Source: Pseudothermotoga elfii DSM 9442 = NBRC 107921
GTDB lineage: Bacteria > Thermotogota > Thermotogae > Thermotogales > DSM-5069
Reading direction: 5' to 3'
Length of the DNA stretch: 64,000 nt
Assembly (NCBI RefSeq): GCF_000504085.1
Contig: NC_022792.1
Coordinates: 1,516,001-1,580,000 of the forward strand
Shown: positions 26,748 through 36,751 of the stretch, piece after piece
Numbering within the stretch: the first letter of the stretch is position 1
How the letters are laid out: each line of letters starts with the position of its first letter
Notes under the pieces: model-generated
The model's input: only the letters and a program-made list of their open reading frames with translations
Told to the model about the DNA's origin: nothing
The model's database searches: none
Made by a program: the position numbers and the translations under genes

Positions 26748-28457
26748 ATGGAATTTCAACCCAAATGGATTGAACAGGCACCCCCCGCTGGTTCTTACAG
26801 ATCGATATTTAAATGGGGAAACCCAAATTTCTTTAAACACCCGAATAAAAGACTTTACAGATTGATGAAACAAGTTTTTGAATTATCTGATGAACACTTT
26901 GAGCATCCTGTAAATCCAGGCTTTGAACAGGTAAAAGTCGATATACCGATAAAACTTTCTTCGAAACACATTCAAGTTTTCGAAAATATTCTTGGAGCCG
27001 AGAACGTAAAAACAGACGATTACTCCAGAGTAAAGGCAAGTTTTGGGAAAACTATGCTTGATTTGATGAGATTGAGAGAAAAGAAAATAGAAAATCTCCC
27101 GGATGCGGTTTTGTTTCCGAAAGATAAAAAAGATGTCGTGGAAATAGTAAAGTATTGCAACGAAAACAGAATACCAGTTTATCCAAGAGGAGGAGGTTCA
27201 ACAGTAACAAGAGGGACTGAATGTGTAAACGGTGGTGTGTGCATAGATTTTACAAAGCATATGAATCGAATTCTCAAGTTGAATGAAACTAACCACACCG
27301 TTACAGTTCAACCGGGTATCTACGGCCCGGAGCTTGAGAGAAAATTGAACAACGCACCTGAAGAACTCAACGCAGAGCATAGATATACCTGCGGTCATCT
27401 GCCCCAATCTTTTGAGGGCTCCACCGTTGGTGGGTGGATTGTCACAAGAGGTGCGGGACAAAATTCAACATATTATGGAAAAATTGAGGATCTTGTGATC
27501 TGCCAAGAATATATAACCCCGGTAGGAGAAATCATTACAAAAGAATACCCAAGGGCCGCTTTAGGTCCATCAATAGACCAGATCTTCATTGGTAGTGAAG
27601 GTGCTTATGGATTACTCGTTTCGGCTACACTCAGAATCTTCAGATATCTTCCAGAAAACGACCAAAGGTTCAGTTTTATCTTTCCAGATTTTCACAGCGC
27701 GATAGAAGCAACCAAAGAGATAATGCAATCCCAATTTGGAGTTCCTTCGGTGATGAGATTATCAGATCCTGAAGAAACAGATGTTGCATTGAAACTCTAT
27801 GGTGTTGAAGATACGTTGATAGACAAAATGATAAGCCTGCGGGGTTTCAAGCCCATGAAAAGATGTTTACTCCTTGGCATAGCGCAGGGAGAGAAAAATT
27901 ACGCAAAAAACGTCAAAAGAAACATAATAAAACTGGCAAGAAAATACGGTGCGATGTACACCACAGGTTTTGTGGCAAAATCCTGGGAACATGGCAGATT
28001 CACAGACCCATACCTCAGAGATGATCTGAACGATTTTGGCATAGTAATAGACACCCTTGAATGTGCCGTGGCATGGGATCAAATTGAATACGTCTGGGAG
28101 AACGTCAGAAGATACTGCAAACAAAGGCCAAAAACTATTGTTATGAGCCACTGTTCGCATTTCTACCCTCAGGGAACTAACCTGTATTTCATATTCATAG
28201 GAAAATTTGAAAATATCGAGGAATTTGTTGAGTACCAGAGCGGAATACTCGACAATATAGTAAAACACGGCGCGGCGTTGAGTCATCACCATGGAATAGG
28301 AAAATTATTTGCACCATGGTTTGAAAACTGTATAGGAAAAAATCAGCTTGAAGTTATGAGAGCTTTAAAAAGATACTTTGATCCCAACAACATTATGAAT
28401 CCGGGTGGGACACTTGGATTAGACCTGAGCGATACGCAAAAAAGAAAAATATCATAA
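26748..28457 (+). CDS. FAD-linked oxidase of the alkyl-DHAP-synthase (AGPS) type
   Basis: 569-aa flavoprotein of the FAD-binding type 4 (VAO) family. It matches AGPS in RGGGSTVTRG, the HLPQS....STVGGWIVTRGAGQNSTYYGKIEDLV region, and the catalytic SHHHGIGKLFAPWF motif near residue 525. ATG 26748 is preferred to GTG 26739, as GAGAGGTGA lies five bases before it. AGPS exchanges an acyl for an alkyl chain on DHAP in ether-lipid synthesis. Thermotogae do make ether lipids, but bacterial AGPS-like proteins are also simple hydroxyacid or polyol oxidases. Membership in a catabolic-looking operon leaves both options open. Confidence 0.85.
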   Translation: MEFQPKWIEQAPPAGSYRSIFKWGNPNFFKHPNKRLYRLMKQVFELSDEHFEHPVNPGFEQVKVDIPIKLSSKHIQVFENILGAENVKTDDYSRVKASFGKTMLDLMRLREKKIENLPDAVLFPKDKKDVVEIVKYCNENRIPVYPRGGGSTVTRGTECVNGGVCIDFTKHMNRILKLNETNHTVTVQPGIYGPELERKLNNAPEELNAEHRYTCGHLPQSFEGSTVGGWIVTRGAGQNSTYYGKIEDLVICQEYITPVGEIITKEYPRAALGPSIDQIFIGSEGAYGLLVSATLRIFRYLPENDQRFSFIFPDFHSAIEATKEIMQSQFGVPSVMRLSDPEETDVALKLYGVEDTLIDKMISLRGFKPMKRCLLLGIAQGEKNYAKNVKRNIIKLARKYGAMYTTGFVAKSWEHGRFTDPYLRDDLNDFGIVIDTLECAVAWDQIEYVWENVRRYCKQRPKTIVMSHCSHFYPQGTNLYFIFIGKFENIEEFVEYQSGILDNIVKHGAALSHHHGIGKLFAPWFENCIGKNQLEVMRALKRYFDPNNIMNPGGTLGLDLSDTQKRKIS

Positions 28458-28521
28458 CTGGCAATCGTTAGAGCATTTATGATATTCTATCCTTAGATAG
28501 TAAAAATTGAATATGATTTTC

Positions 28522-28681
28522 CACCTGAGGTTCCATTTATGGATTAAAAGGGAATCCGGTGAAAATCCGGAGCTGCCCAGCAACCGTAACTGGGGACGAA
28601 ATCCGCAGAAAGGCCACTGGTACAATCCGGGAAGGCGCGGAGAGTAGGATGATCCAGAAGCCGGGAGACCTGCCTTAGGTG
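28522..28681 (+). ncRNA. Cobalamin riboswitch
   Basis: All hallmarks of the adenosylcobalamin aptamer are present: closing stem CACCT/AGGTG (28522-28526 with 28677-28681), AAAAGGGAATCCGGTGAAAA, GCTGCCCAGCAACCGTAA, GCCACTG, and the B12 box AGCCGGGAGACCTGCC (28659-28674). It lies between the AGPS-like gene and the succinyl-CoA-synthetase-like genes, followed by a terminator, so B12 should switch the downstream pair off. Confidence 0.97.
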
Positions 28682-28686
28682 TATTC

Positions 28687-28722
28687 TTCCCCGATAGCTG
28701 AGGGCTATTTGGGAAATTTTTG
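28687..28722 (+). terminator. Terminator of the cobalamin riboswitch
   Basis: CCCGATAGC and GCTATTTGGG (28690-28698 with 28704-28713) form a stem with one bulge, followed by AAATTTTT. It sits between the aptamer and the ribosome site GTGGAGGTGAGG of the next gene. Confidence 0.75.
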
Positions 28723-28741
28723 TTTGTGTGGAGGTGAGGAT

Positions 28742-29755
28742 ATGAAAATTCACGAATATGTCGGAAAAAATGTTCTAAAAGAAAACGGATTTAATGTACC
28801 AAAATCCGTATTGATCAACGGGCCTTTTGAACGAAGAGATCTTGAACAACTCGATCTTCCACATGTTTTGAAAGCCCAGGTTCTGGTTGGAGGGAGAATG
28901 AAAGCTGGTGGTGTGGTTTTCTCCAGATCATACGAAGAAACTTACCAGAAAATTTCATATCTACTTGGAAGAAAAATAAAAGGAGAAAAGTGTACAAAGG
29001 TGCTCGTTGAGGAAGTTTTTGAACACGATAGAGAAGAATATTTATCAATATTGATTGATAGAGACATTAGAGATATAACAGTACTCTATTCCGAATTCGG
29101 CGGGATTGATATAGAAGATGTGGAAAAGCAAAAAATAGTCAAAATTAAGATGGAAGATATCAGTAAATTACCAGATCACGTACGTGATATAACTTATAAA
29201 CTGGTAAATCTTTTTATAGAAAAAGATTTGACACTTCTTGAAATTAATCCGATCGCTTTCAACAACAAAGATGAATATATGATGCTGGATTGTGTTATGC
29301 ATATCGATGAAAATGCTCTTTATAGACAAAATTGGTGTCCACAAATTCCCAGCTTTGATCCTGAACTTCAAGGTGATGTGGGAATAATTGGTTGTGGAGC
29401 CGGTATTGTCATGGCAACTTTCGATGCAGTTATCGAATGCGGCCTTAAACCCGGCGCTTTCTGCGATCTCGGCGGCGGAGCAAAAAAAGAAAATGCACTG
29501 AAAGTGTTAAATGATCTAAGTAAAAGAAATAAAAAAATAGTCGCAAATATATTCGGTGGTATTACCGATACTATGGAAATTGCTTCAGCAATCATCGAAT
29601 GTAAAGGGAAGAACCCGGAAATTCAAATCTTCGCCCGAATAACAGGAAACAATGAGATGTTTTCCAGAAAACTTTTAACAGAAAATGGAATAAAGGTTTT
29701 CGACAGCACCACAGATCTTATAAACGCTCTAAGGAGGGAGAGCTATGTTTTGTAA
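28742..29755 (+). CDS. Succinyl-CoA-synthetase beta-subunit-like acyl-CoA ligase
   Basis: 337-aa ATP-grasp protein of the SucC type. It begins MKIHEYVGKNVLKENGFNVPKS, has the KAQVLVGGRMKAGGV segment of the ATP site, LLEINPIA (metal-binding region, about 165), and the C-terminal GIIGCGAGIVMATFDAV and NIFGGITDT motifs. It is shorter than E. coli SucC (388 aa). ATG 28742 follows GTGGAGGTGAGG. It pairs with the next gene to interconvert acyl-CoA, ADP and phosphate with acid and ATP. Substrate may be succinate or another acid. A cobalamin riboswitch controls it. Confidence 0.88.
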   Translation: MKIHEYVGKNVLKENGFNVPKSVLINGPFERRDLEQLDLPHVLKAQVLVGGRMKAGGVVFSRSYEETYQKISYLLGRKIKGEKCTKVLVEEVFEHDREEYLSILIDRDIRDITVLYSEFGGIDIEDVEKQKIVKIKMEDISKLPDHVRDITYKLVNLFIEKDLTLLEINPIAFNNKDEYMMLDCVMHIDENALYRQNWCPQIPSFDPELQGDVGIIGCGAGIVMATFDAVIECGLKPGAFCDLGGGAKKENALKVLNDLSKRNKKIVANIFGGITDTMEIASAIIECKGKNPEIQIFARITGNNEMFSRKLLTENGIKVFDSTTDLINALRRESYVL

Positions 29756-30581
29756 ATCTGACAGGGTCTGTGTTTATGGAATTACTGGAAAATATGGTAG
29801 TCATCATACAATAAAAATGAAAAACTATGGCACAAATATTATTTGTGGTGTTTCAAAAAGAAAAATCACAGAATTTGAGGGTATCCCAGTTTACAAGACA
29901 CTGAAAGAGGCAAAAGAAAATCCCGATACTGCTATCATCTTTGTTCCAAAAGAAGAAGTTCTGAATGCCTTTCTTGACGCTGTAGAAAATAGCATCAAGA
30001 AAATCGTCATCATAAGCGAGCATGTTCCTATTCACGATGCACTGAAAATAACCAAGATTTCGAAAAAACTTGGCATAAAAGTTGTAGGACCAAATTGTCC
30101 AGGGGTGATTGTTCCTGGGGAAGTGAAAGTGGGGATAATGCCGGAAAAATACTTTAAACCCGGTGAATTTGCGTTGATTTCAAGAAGTGGCACCTTGATG
30201 TATGAAATTGCCAGGATTATTTCAAAGGCAGATGGCATAAAGATCGCTATGGGGCTCGGAGGAGATCCAGTAGTAGGCACCAACGTTGCAGAAGCATTTG
30301 ATGAAATTGAAAATATGAGTATAAGAAAAGTCATGGTTATTGGCGAAATAGGTGGAAATGACGAAGTAAACGGCATCAAATATGCCAGAGAGAAAGGTTT
30401 TGATGGAGAAATATTCTCTTTCTTTGCAGGTAGATATGCGCCCGAAGGAGTCAGGATGGGCCACGCTGGTGCAATTATAGAGGGAGAGTCTGGAAGGGTG
30501 CAATATAAAGAAGAAAAATTGAGGCAGTATGACGTCAAAACAATTAGAAATTTATTCGAGCTCGAAAAGATTTTCAATTGA
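29745..30581 (+). CDS. Succinyl-CoA-synthetase alpha-subunit-like acyl-CoA ligase
   Basis: 278-aa SucD-like subunit with an N-terminal CoA-binding Rossmann fold (VCVYGITGKYGSHHTIKM) and GPNCPGVIVPGEVKVGIMP. The active-site loop RMGHAGAIIEGESG contains the phosphohistidine. SISRSGTLMYEIA-type and GGDPVVGTN segments match SucD. It overlaps the beta subunit gene by 11 bases, so the two are co-translated. Its length is close to the usual 290 aa. No mutase or oxoacid dehydrogenase genes follow that would identify the pathway. Confidence 0.88.
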   Translation: MFCKSDRVCVYGITGKYGSHHTIKMKNYGTNIICGVSKRKITEFEGIPVYKTLKEAKENPDTAIIFVPKEEVLNAFLDAVENSIKKIVIISEHVPIHDALKITKISKKLGIKVVGPNCPGVIVPGEVKVGIMPEKYFKPGEFALISRSGTLMYEIARIISKADGIKIAMGLGGDPVVGTNVAEAFDEIENMSIRKVMVIGEIGGNDEVNGIKYAREKGFDGEIFSFFAGRYAPEGVRMGHAGAIIEGESGRVQYKEEKLRQYDVKTIRNLFELEKIFN

Positions 30582-30632
30582 TTTTCTCACTTTGAGAGAT
30601 TTTCATCTCGATGCTAATCTGGTACAACTTGT

Positions 30633-30669
30633 GGCTGCATATCTTCTGAAATGTGAAGTTTTAAAATGA
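30633..30669 (+). repeat. Direct repeat, left copy, beside the HepT/MntA pair
   Basis: About 37 bases that recur at 31651-31687 in the same orientation with 25 identical consecutive bases (30641-30665 equals 31659-31683; core CTTCTGAAATGTGAAG). The two copies enclose the toxin-antitoxin genes. The rest of the 30582-30741 gap holds nothing else recognisable. Confidence 0.75.
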
Positions 30670-30741
30670 AGTTCCATTATCTTTTATTCTCTCAATTCGT
30701 TAAAATCAATTGAAACAAAAAGATTGAGAAGGTTATACTTC

Positions 30742-31101
30742 TCAAATTTCATTTTGCCATCCTTCTTTTTGCATTATATACTCAAGCTTTTGCCTTAGTT
30801 CTGGTATATCATCCTTTAATATTTTCCAAAGTACTTCTATATCCAATCCAAAGTAGAAATGTATTAGCTTATCTCTTGTTCTGGCGATCATACTCCATTT
30901 GACTTCTGGATATTTTTCTTTAAATTCTAAAGACATATTTTTCACCGCTTCTCCAAGAATTTCTACATTTCTAATCACTGCGTCTATTGTCTTCTCATCT
31001 TTAGAAAAGTTTTCAAAGTTCATATTTTCCGTGTATCTTATCATTCTTTTACATGCTACCATCATATCCAGAAGGAATTCTTTATTCGTTCTTTTATACA
31101 T
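30742..31101 (-). CDS. hepT: HEPN-domain toxin, HepT-like
   Basis: 119-aa helical protein of the HepT/DUF86 family, an RNase toxin of type VII toxin-antitoxin systems. It has the RX4HXY motif as RDKLIHFY (about residue 78-85), whose Tyr is modified by the MntA antitoxin in characterised systems. It overlaps the mntA gene by eight bases and is co-transcribed with it. Direct repeats on both sides suggest the pair arrived as a unit. Confidence 0.9.
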   Translation of the reverse strand: MYKRTNKEFLLDMMVACKRMIRYTENMNFENFSKDEKTIDAVIRNVEILGEAVKNMSLEFKEKYPEVKWSMIARTRDKLIHFYFGLDIEVLWKILKDDIPELRQKLEYIMQKEGWQNEI

Positions 31102-31396
31102 ACTCCAGCTCCTTTTTTATATTTTCTTTAACATAACTTATTCGTATGCTTTCTATCCCACATGGGGTGAGTATATCTGCCTGCCTGCTAAACAAAGCTT
31201 CAAGAAAATCAATAAGTCCTATGAAATCTTTCATGTTTCCCTTGCCTTCTTCAAACTCGACAACAAAATCAATATCGCTATCTTCTCTTAATTCATTTCT
31301 GGCAGCAGAACCAAATATTCCTATTTTCTTAACTCCAAACTTTCTTATCTCACCCATATTGTCCCGCAAGGTTTTTAAAATTTCTTCTTTTTTCAC
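31094..31396 (-). CDS. mntA: MNT-domain nucleotidyltransferase antitoxin, MntA-like
   Basis: 100-aa minimal nucleotidyltransferase. The motif GIFGSAARNELREDSDIDFVVE contains the Gly-Ser and DxD catalytic signature. In studied homologues it AMPylates the HepT tyrosine and so neutralises the RNase. It starts at GTG 31396 behind GAGGAG. The antitoxin-first order is the usual one. Confidence 0.9.
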   Translation of the reverse strand: MKKEEILKTLRDNMGEIRKFGVKKIGIFGSAARNELREDSDIDFVVEFEEGKGNMKDFIGLIDFLEALFSRQADILTPCGIESIRISYVKENIKKELEYV

Positions 31397-32025
31397 AATT
31401 CACGACTCCTCATTTGATAGGTTTAAAATCTGAACCCATTTTGAGACGTAAGTAAAGTAATATTTTCTTTTCATGCATACTTCACAGCAATTATTTTAAC
31501 ATCTTTTATCAAAGACATATTTTGCTATTTTTGCTATTATTTTTTATAAAATCCTGTAGATGTTTATGTCAAGTTGAAATACTGATAACTCTACAAGTGC
31601 AACTTTAATTTGATCCTTTCCTTGTATTTATAAACTAACACACATATTGCGGCTGTGCATCTTCTGAAATGTGAAGTTTTAAATGAAAATTCACGAAAAA
31701 GTTAGTACCTTTCAGTATCTCCCCTGTACATGTAGATAGCTATTTTCAAAGTTTTGTTTAGTCATCAACAAGTACAAAAACACTTGCCCTGATTCATTGT
31801 GAAAATTTCAAGTCCTTGAATAGAAGTACCAATCAAATATAGTCTGTTACACTGTCTTGCTTTAGCTTGCAAGGAGTAATATTATCACCCTATAATTATT
31901 TTGCATTTGACATCATTCGCATAGTAACAGTTATATTTATACAGATTGTATCATTTATACCAGTTCCGCTAACAGTAAATAATTCTTTGAGTACTACATT
32001 ATGATAACTACCTGAAATCTTGAGT
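31397..32025. other. AT-rich region without recognisable genes
   Basis: About 630 bases between the divergent mntA and GntR genes. Apart from the right copy of the direct repeat (31651-31687), no coding frame with family features, RNA gene or terminator was found on either strand. The length is unusual for this gene-dense window and may be decayed DNA from the insertion of the toxin-antitoxin unit. Confidence 0.5.
31651..31687 (+). repeat. Direct repeat, right copy, beside the HepT/MntA pair
   Basis: Right-hand partner of the repeat at 30633-30669, same orientation, about 1 kb apart. The best-conserved part is ATCTTCTGAAATGTGAAG followed by TTTTAAA. Confidence 0.75.
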
Positions 32026-32031
32026 TATAAT
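32026..32031 (+). promoter_or_regulatory. Minus-10 box for the GntR gene
   Basis: TATAAT lies 34 bases before the TTG start of the GntR regulator. No good -35 sequence is visible, which may indicate an activated or weak promoter. Confidence 0.45.
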
Positions 32032-32064
32032 CAGGATATACTTCATCTGTGGAGGAATGCTTGG

Positions 32065-32784
32065 TTGATAGACAGGACAAATGCCATGCCCCTTTATGTT
32101 CAGCTGAAACAGGAACTGAAAGAAAAAATACTAAAAGGTGATTGGAAAGAAGGGGAAAAAATTCCTGCAGAGTTTGATCTAATGAAAATCTATAAAGTCA
32201 GCAGGGCTACTGTTAGATCAGCTATAGATAGCCTTGTTTTGGAGGGATATCTTGTCAAAAAACACGGGATTGGTACTTTTGTTAAAAGAATAAGACCTTC
32301 TCTTGGTTTTGAGCCTTTGATAAGTTTAAGTTATGCTCTGGAAACTTTTAATATTCACTCTAAAAACACTGTACTTGAGAAAAAATACATAGATATTGAT
32401 AGAAAACTGAAGCAGAAGCTTCGTTTCAAATATGCGGCAAAATGTCTTTATGTCAGAAGATTACGTTATGTTGATGAAGTGCCGGTGGCGATTGAAGATT
32501 CGTATTTCCATCCAAAAACTGCACATGTTTTTGATGGTAAAGACCTGTCAAAATCCATTGCGAAAATACTCGTTAATGAAACAGATGTATCGATATCAAA
32601 AGTTGAACAAATAATAATTCCGCGTGTGGCAGAAAAAGAAGAAAGAGCCCTGTTAGTGTTATCTGAAGAAACCCAGATTCTGCACATGCAGCGATGGATC
32701 TATGTTCAAAATCAGGTTGAACCAATCTATTATCTGAATTTAATTATGAGAAACGATCTATCAACCTTTCACATAACAAGATGA
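32065..32784 (+). CDS. GntR-family regulator, HutC subfamily
   Basis: 239-aa transcription factor with an N-terminal winged helix (MPLYVQLKQELKEKILKGDWKEGEKIPAEFDL, YKVSRATVRSAIDSLVLEGYL) and a C-terminal UTRA effector domain (LYVRRLRYVDEVPVAIEDSY). TTG 32065 is preferred because GGAGG lies nine bases upstream and the protein then starts MIDRTNAMPLYVQLK, as is usual for this family. HutC-type regulators respond to sugar phosphates or carboxylates. Target genes are unknown; it stands alone. Confidence 0.9.
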   Translation: MIDRTNAMPLYVQLKQELKEKILKGDWKEGEKIPAEFDLMKIYKVSRATVRSAIDSLVLEGYLVKKHGIGTFVKRIRPSLGFEPLISLSYALETFNIHSKNTVLEKKYIDIDRKLKQKLRFKYAAKCLYVRRLRYVDEVPVAIEDSYFHPKTAHVFDGKDLSKSIAKILVNETDVSISKVEQIIIPRVAEKEERALLVLSEETQILHMQRWIYVQNQVEPIYYLNLIMRNDLSTFHITR

Positions 32785-32980
32785 GCTTGTAAATTCGTTG
32801 TTTTGCTTCCTGCACAGCTGTACAGTCACAAGCCACACAGGAGAAAATCAAAAACTTTTTAGTAAGGGGAAAACTGCTGCAAGATAATAAAAGCTCTATT
32901 TCTCGAGTAAATTTTAAGCACCTCTCTGAAAAATGATATGAAATTTTAAAGATATTTTTCAGGATATTTTTACGAGAATA

Positions 32981-32998
32981 GTTGTATAATTGTACAAC
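32981..32998 (+). promoter_or_regulatory. Promoter -10 within a palindrome before the ArsR gene
   Basis: TATAAT (32985-32990) lies inside the perfect inverted repeat GTTGTA-6-TACAAC (32981-32986 with 32993-32998), ending just before the AAAGGAGG ribosome site. This is a likely autoregulatory operator for the ArsR-family protein it precedes. Confidence 0.6.
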
Positions 32999-33016
32999 AA
33001 TGAAAGGAGGAAAATT

Positions 33017-33289
33017 GTGCATACTGAAAAAATCTTCAAAGCCCTATCCTGTAAATGGAGAATTGAAATCATAAAACAGGCGGCAAAACAGGATCTTTGT
33101 ATATGCGATCTTGAGGCTGCAAATCACATTGACAAAACGACTATTTCAAGACATATAGCCATCTTACAGAATGCCGGGATCATCGAGTTGCAAAGAGAAG
33201 GGCAAAGAAAAAGAATCGTTCTCAAAGATTCCAGGGTTCTTGAGCTCATAAATCTGGCGGAAAAGATTGCTAAGGAATATTCATTTTAA
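33017..33289 (+). CDS. ArsR/SmtB-family regulator
   Basis: 90-aa winged-helix repressor. GTG 33017 follows AAAGGAGG by six bases. The sequence FKALSCKWRIEIIKQAAK, then DLCICDLEA, then DKTTISRHIAILQNAGII is the standard ArsR fold, and Cys-Ile-Cys in the alpha-3 region resembles the metal or thiol site of ArsR-type sensors. It is the first gene of a three-gene operon with a ferredoxin and an HdrA-N-like protein, so it may sense redox, metal or sulfur stress. The ligand is unknown. Confidence 0.9.
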   Translation: MHTEKIFKALSCKWRIEIIKQAAKQDLCICDLEAANHIDKTTISRHIAILQNAGIIELQREGQRKRIVLKDSRVLELINLAEKIAKEYSF

Positions 33290-33305
33290 AAAGGAGGAGA
33301 TGAAA

Positions 33306-33518
33306 TTGGCAAAAAACTGGTATCCAGTTATTGACTACAGCAAATGCGCTGGGTGTCTAAGCTGCGCAAATTTCTGCCCTCATGGAGTTTACACAATTAA
33401 AGATGGTAAACCTGTTGTTACTAATCCACTCGAGTGTGTGGAGTTTTGCAGAGGCTGCCAGAAACTTTGTGATTATGGTGCGATAACTTATTCGGCGGAG
33501 GTGAAAACTCATGGGTAA
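33306..33518 (+). CDS. Small 2[4Fe-4S] ferredoxin-like protein
   Basis: 70-aa iron-sulfur protein with two cysteine sets: CAGCLSCANFCPHG (CX2CX2CX3C) and CVEFCRGCQKLC (CX3CX2CX3C). TTG 33306 is preferred because GGAGGAG lies eight bases before it; ATG 33300 is only two bases from the ribosome site. It overlaps the following HdrA-N-like gene by eight bases. It probably passes electrons to that partner. Confidence 0.85.
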   Translation: MAKNWYPVIDYSKCAGCLSCANFCPHGVYTIKDGKPVVTNPLECVEFCRGCQKLCDYGAITYSAEVKTHG

Positions 33519-33867
33519 AAAAGGATTGTTACTGTGTGTCTGTCAGGGAACTTGTCCATCTTTTCATCAAATGAACGTTTTTGAAGTGCTCAATGCCATA
33601 AGAAGGGAAAAACTGGTTGATTTTGTAGCACTTCATCCACAATTGTGTGCGGACGATGGGGATATTTATTTGAAGACGTTGACAAAAGACGAACATATAG
33701 AAAAGCTTTATGTGGCAGGCTGCGATCCAGCAATGCAAAAAAAGATGTACAGAGATGCCTTTGAAGAGAGCAATTTTGATAAATCAAAACATATCGGCGT
33801 AGATATAAGAAATATGACCACAGAGCAAGCAATTGAAGCAATTAAGAATATGATCAAAAATAATTGA
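33511..33867 (+). CDS. Stand-alone protein resembling the N-terminal domain of HdrA
   Basis: 118-aa protein. Its sequence LLLCVCQGTCPSF (Cys motif near residue 9-15), LHPQLCADDGDIYLKTLTKDEHIEKLYVAGCDPAMQKKMYRDAF resembles the small N-terminal domain of heterodisulfide reductase HdrA, with its Cys at CADDG and the AGCDP motif. The FAD domain of HdrA is absent. With ferredoxin and ArsR it forms a compact operon closed by a terminator. Function is unknown; electron transfer or a sulfur/persulfide role is possible. Confidence 0.72.
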   Translation: MGKKGLLLCVCQGTCPSFHQMNVFEVLNAIRREKLVDFVALHPQLCADDGDIYLKTLTKDEHIEKLYVAGCDPAMQKKMYRDAFEESNFDKSKHIGVDIRNMTTEQAIEAIKNMIKNN

Positions 33868-33892
33868 TAATCTATATTTAGCAACATCAATA

Positions 33893-33933
33893 AAAGGCAG
33901 GCTTCTGGTTACCCGAGATAGAAGCTTGCCTTT
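33893..33933 (+). terminator. Terminator of the ArsR-ferredoxin operon
   Basis: AAAGGCAGGCTTCT (33893-33906) pairs with AGAAGCTTGCCTTT (33920-33933), one mismatch, 13-base loop. The A-rich and T-rich flanks allow function. The remaining gap to gltX (33934-34121) holds only short AT-rich inverted repeats. Confidence 0.75.
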
Positions 33934-34121
33934 AAAAATTGTATGTTTCATTTCAAAAATAACCCGCTTTCTTATCAGTTCAAATCTTACTTTTCTTCAT
34001 CTTTTTTGTTCAACCGTTTTGTCCTTCTCTCCTCGTTAGATAATAAATTTGCACAACAAGGCAACTACCATTACCACACATGGCGGAGAGATATGTTATC
34101 TCTTATCTGATAATATAGAAA

Positions 34122-36040
<1,919 letters not shown>

Positions 36041-36044
<4 letters not shown>

Positions 36045-36751
36045 GTTCCAAGATAGACCTCCCTAACTATTTCACTTTTCAAGACACTTTCCGGTTCTCC
36101 CTGAGCAATTATTTTTCCTTTGTGGATTATATAAAGTCGATCAACAACCTGAGCAAGCGCATCTACAGTATGATCAGTTATAATTATTCCTATGTTTCTG
36201 TCTTTCAGCAAACGTATCATCTGCTGTATATCTTTAACAGTTTTTGGATCTATACCAACAAACGGTTCATCAAGCAATAAAAAAGATGGGCTCAGCGCCA
36301 TCATGCGTGCAAGCTCAAGTCGACGTTTTTCACCACCAGATAGATCATTTGCATATTGATTTTTTAATTCCCAGATACCAAACTCCCTTAGAAGTTCTTC
36401 CACTCTTTTTCTCCGCTTAATCGTATTTTTCTCGTAGAATCTGAGTACAAGTTCAATGTTTTCATGCACTTTGATCCCGCCGAAAACAGATGTCTCCTGC
36501 TGCAGGTAAGTTATACCCAGCCTCGCTCTGTGACTCACAGGCATTTTGGTTATGTCTTTTCCAGAAAACATGATTTTCCCCGATGTGGGGATAACAACGC
36601 CGAGTATCATATTAAAAATAGTCGTTTTCCCAGCACCATTTGGACCGAGTAATCCGACAACTTCTCCCTGTTCAACTGAAAGATCTGCGTGATCAACTAC
36701 AACTTTTCTCCCAAATTTTTTTACAAGGTCACTGCATTCTATCTTTTTCAT
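36041..36751 (-). CDS. lptB: ABC ATPase of the LptB type
   Basis: 236-aa ATPase with Walker A GPNGAGKTT, signature LSGGEKRRLELARMMA, Walker B FLLLDEPFVGID and H-loop ITDHTVD. The sequence GITYLQQETSVFGGIKVHENI matches LptB (YLPQ...SIF/VF..L.V..N). In proteobacteria LptB energises lipopolysaccharide transport. Thermotogae have an outer sheath without classical LPS, so its cargo here is an open question. The downstream-to-upstream order with an OmpH-like chaperone supports an envelope role. Confidence 0.85.

Noticed and set aside
34086-34100. Inverted repeat GAGATA-TGT-TATCTC as an operator
   Set aside because: Short and AT-rich with no promoter next to it; it lies downstream of convergent operons.
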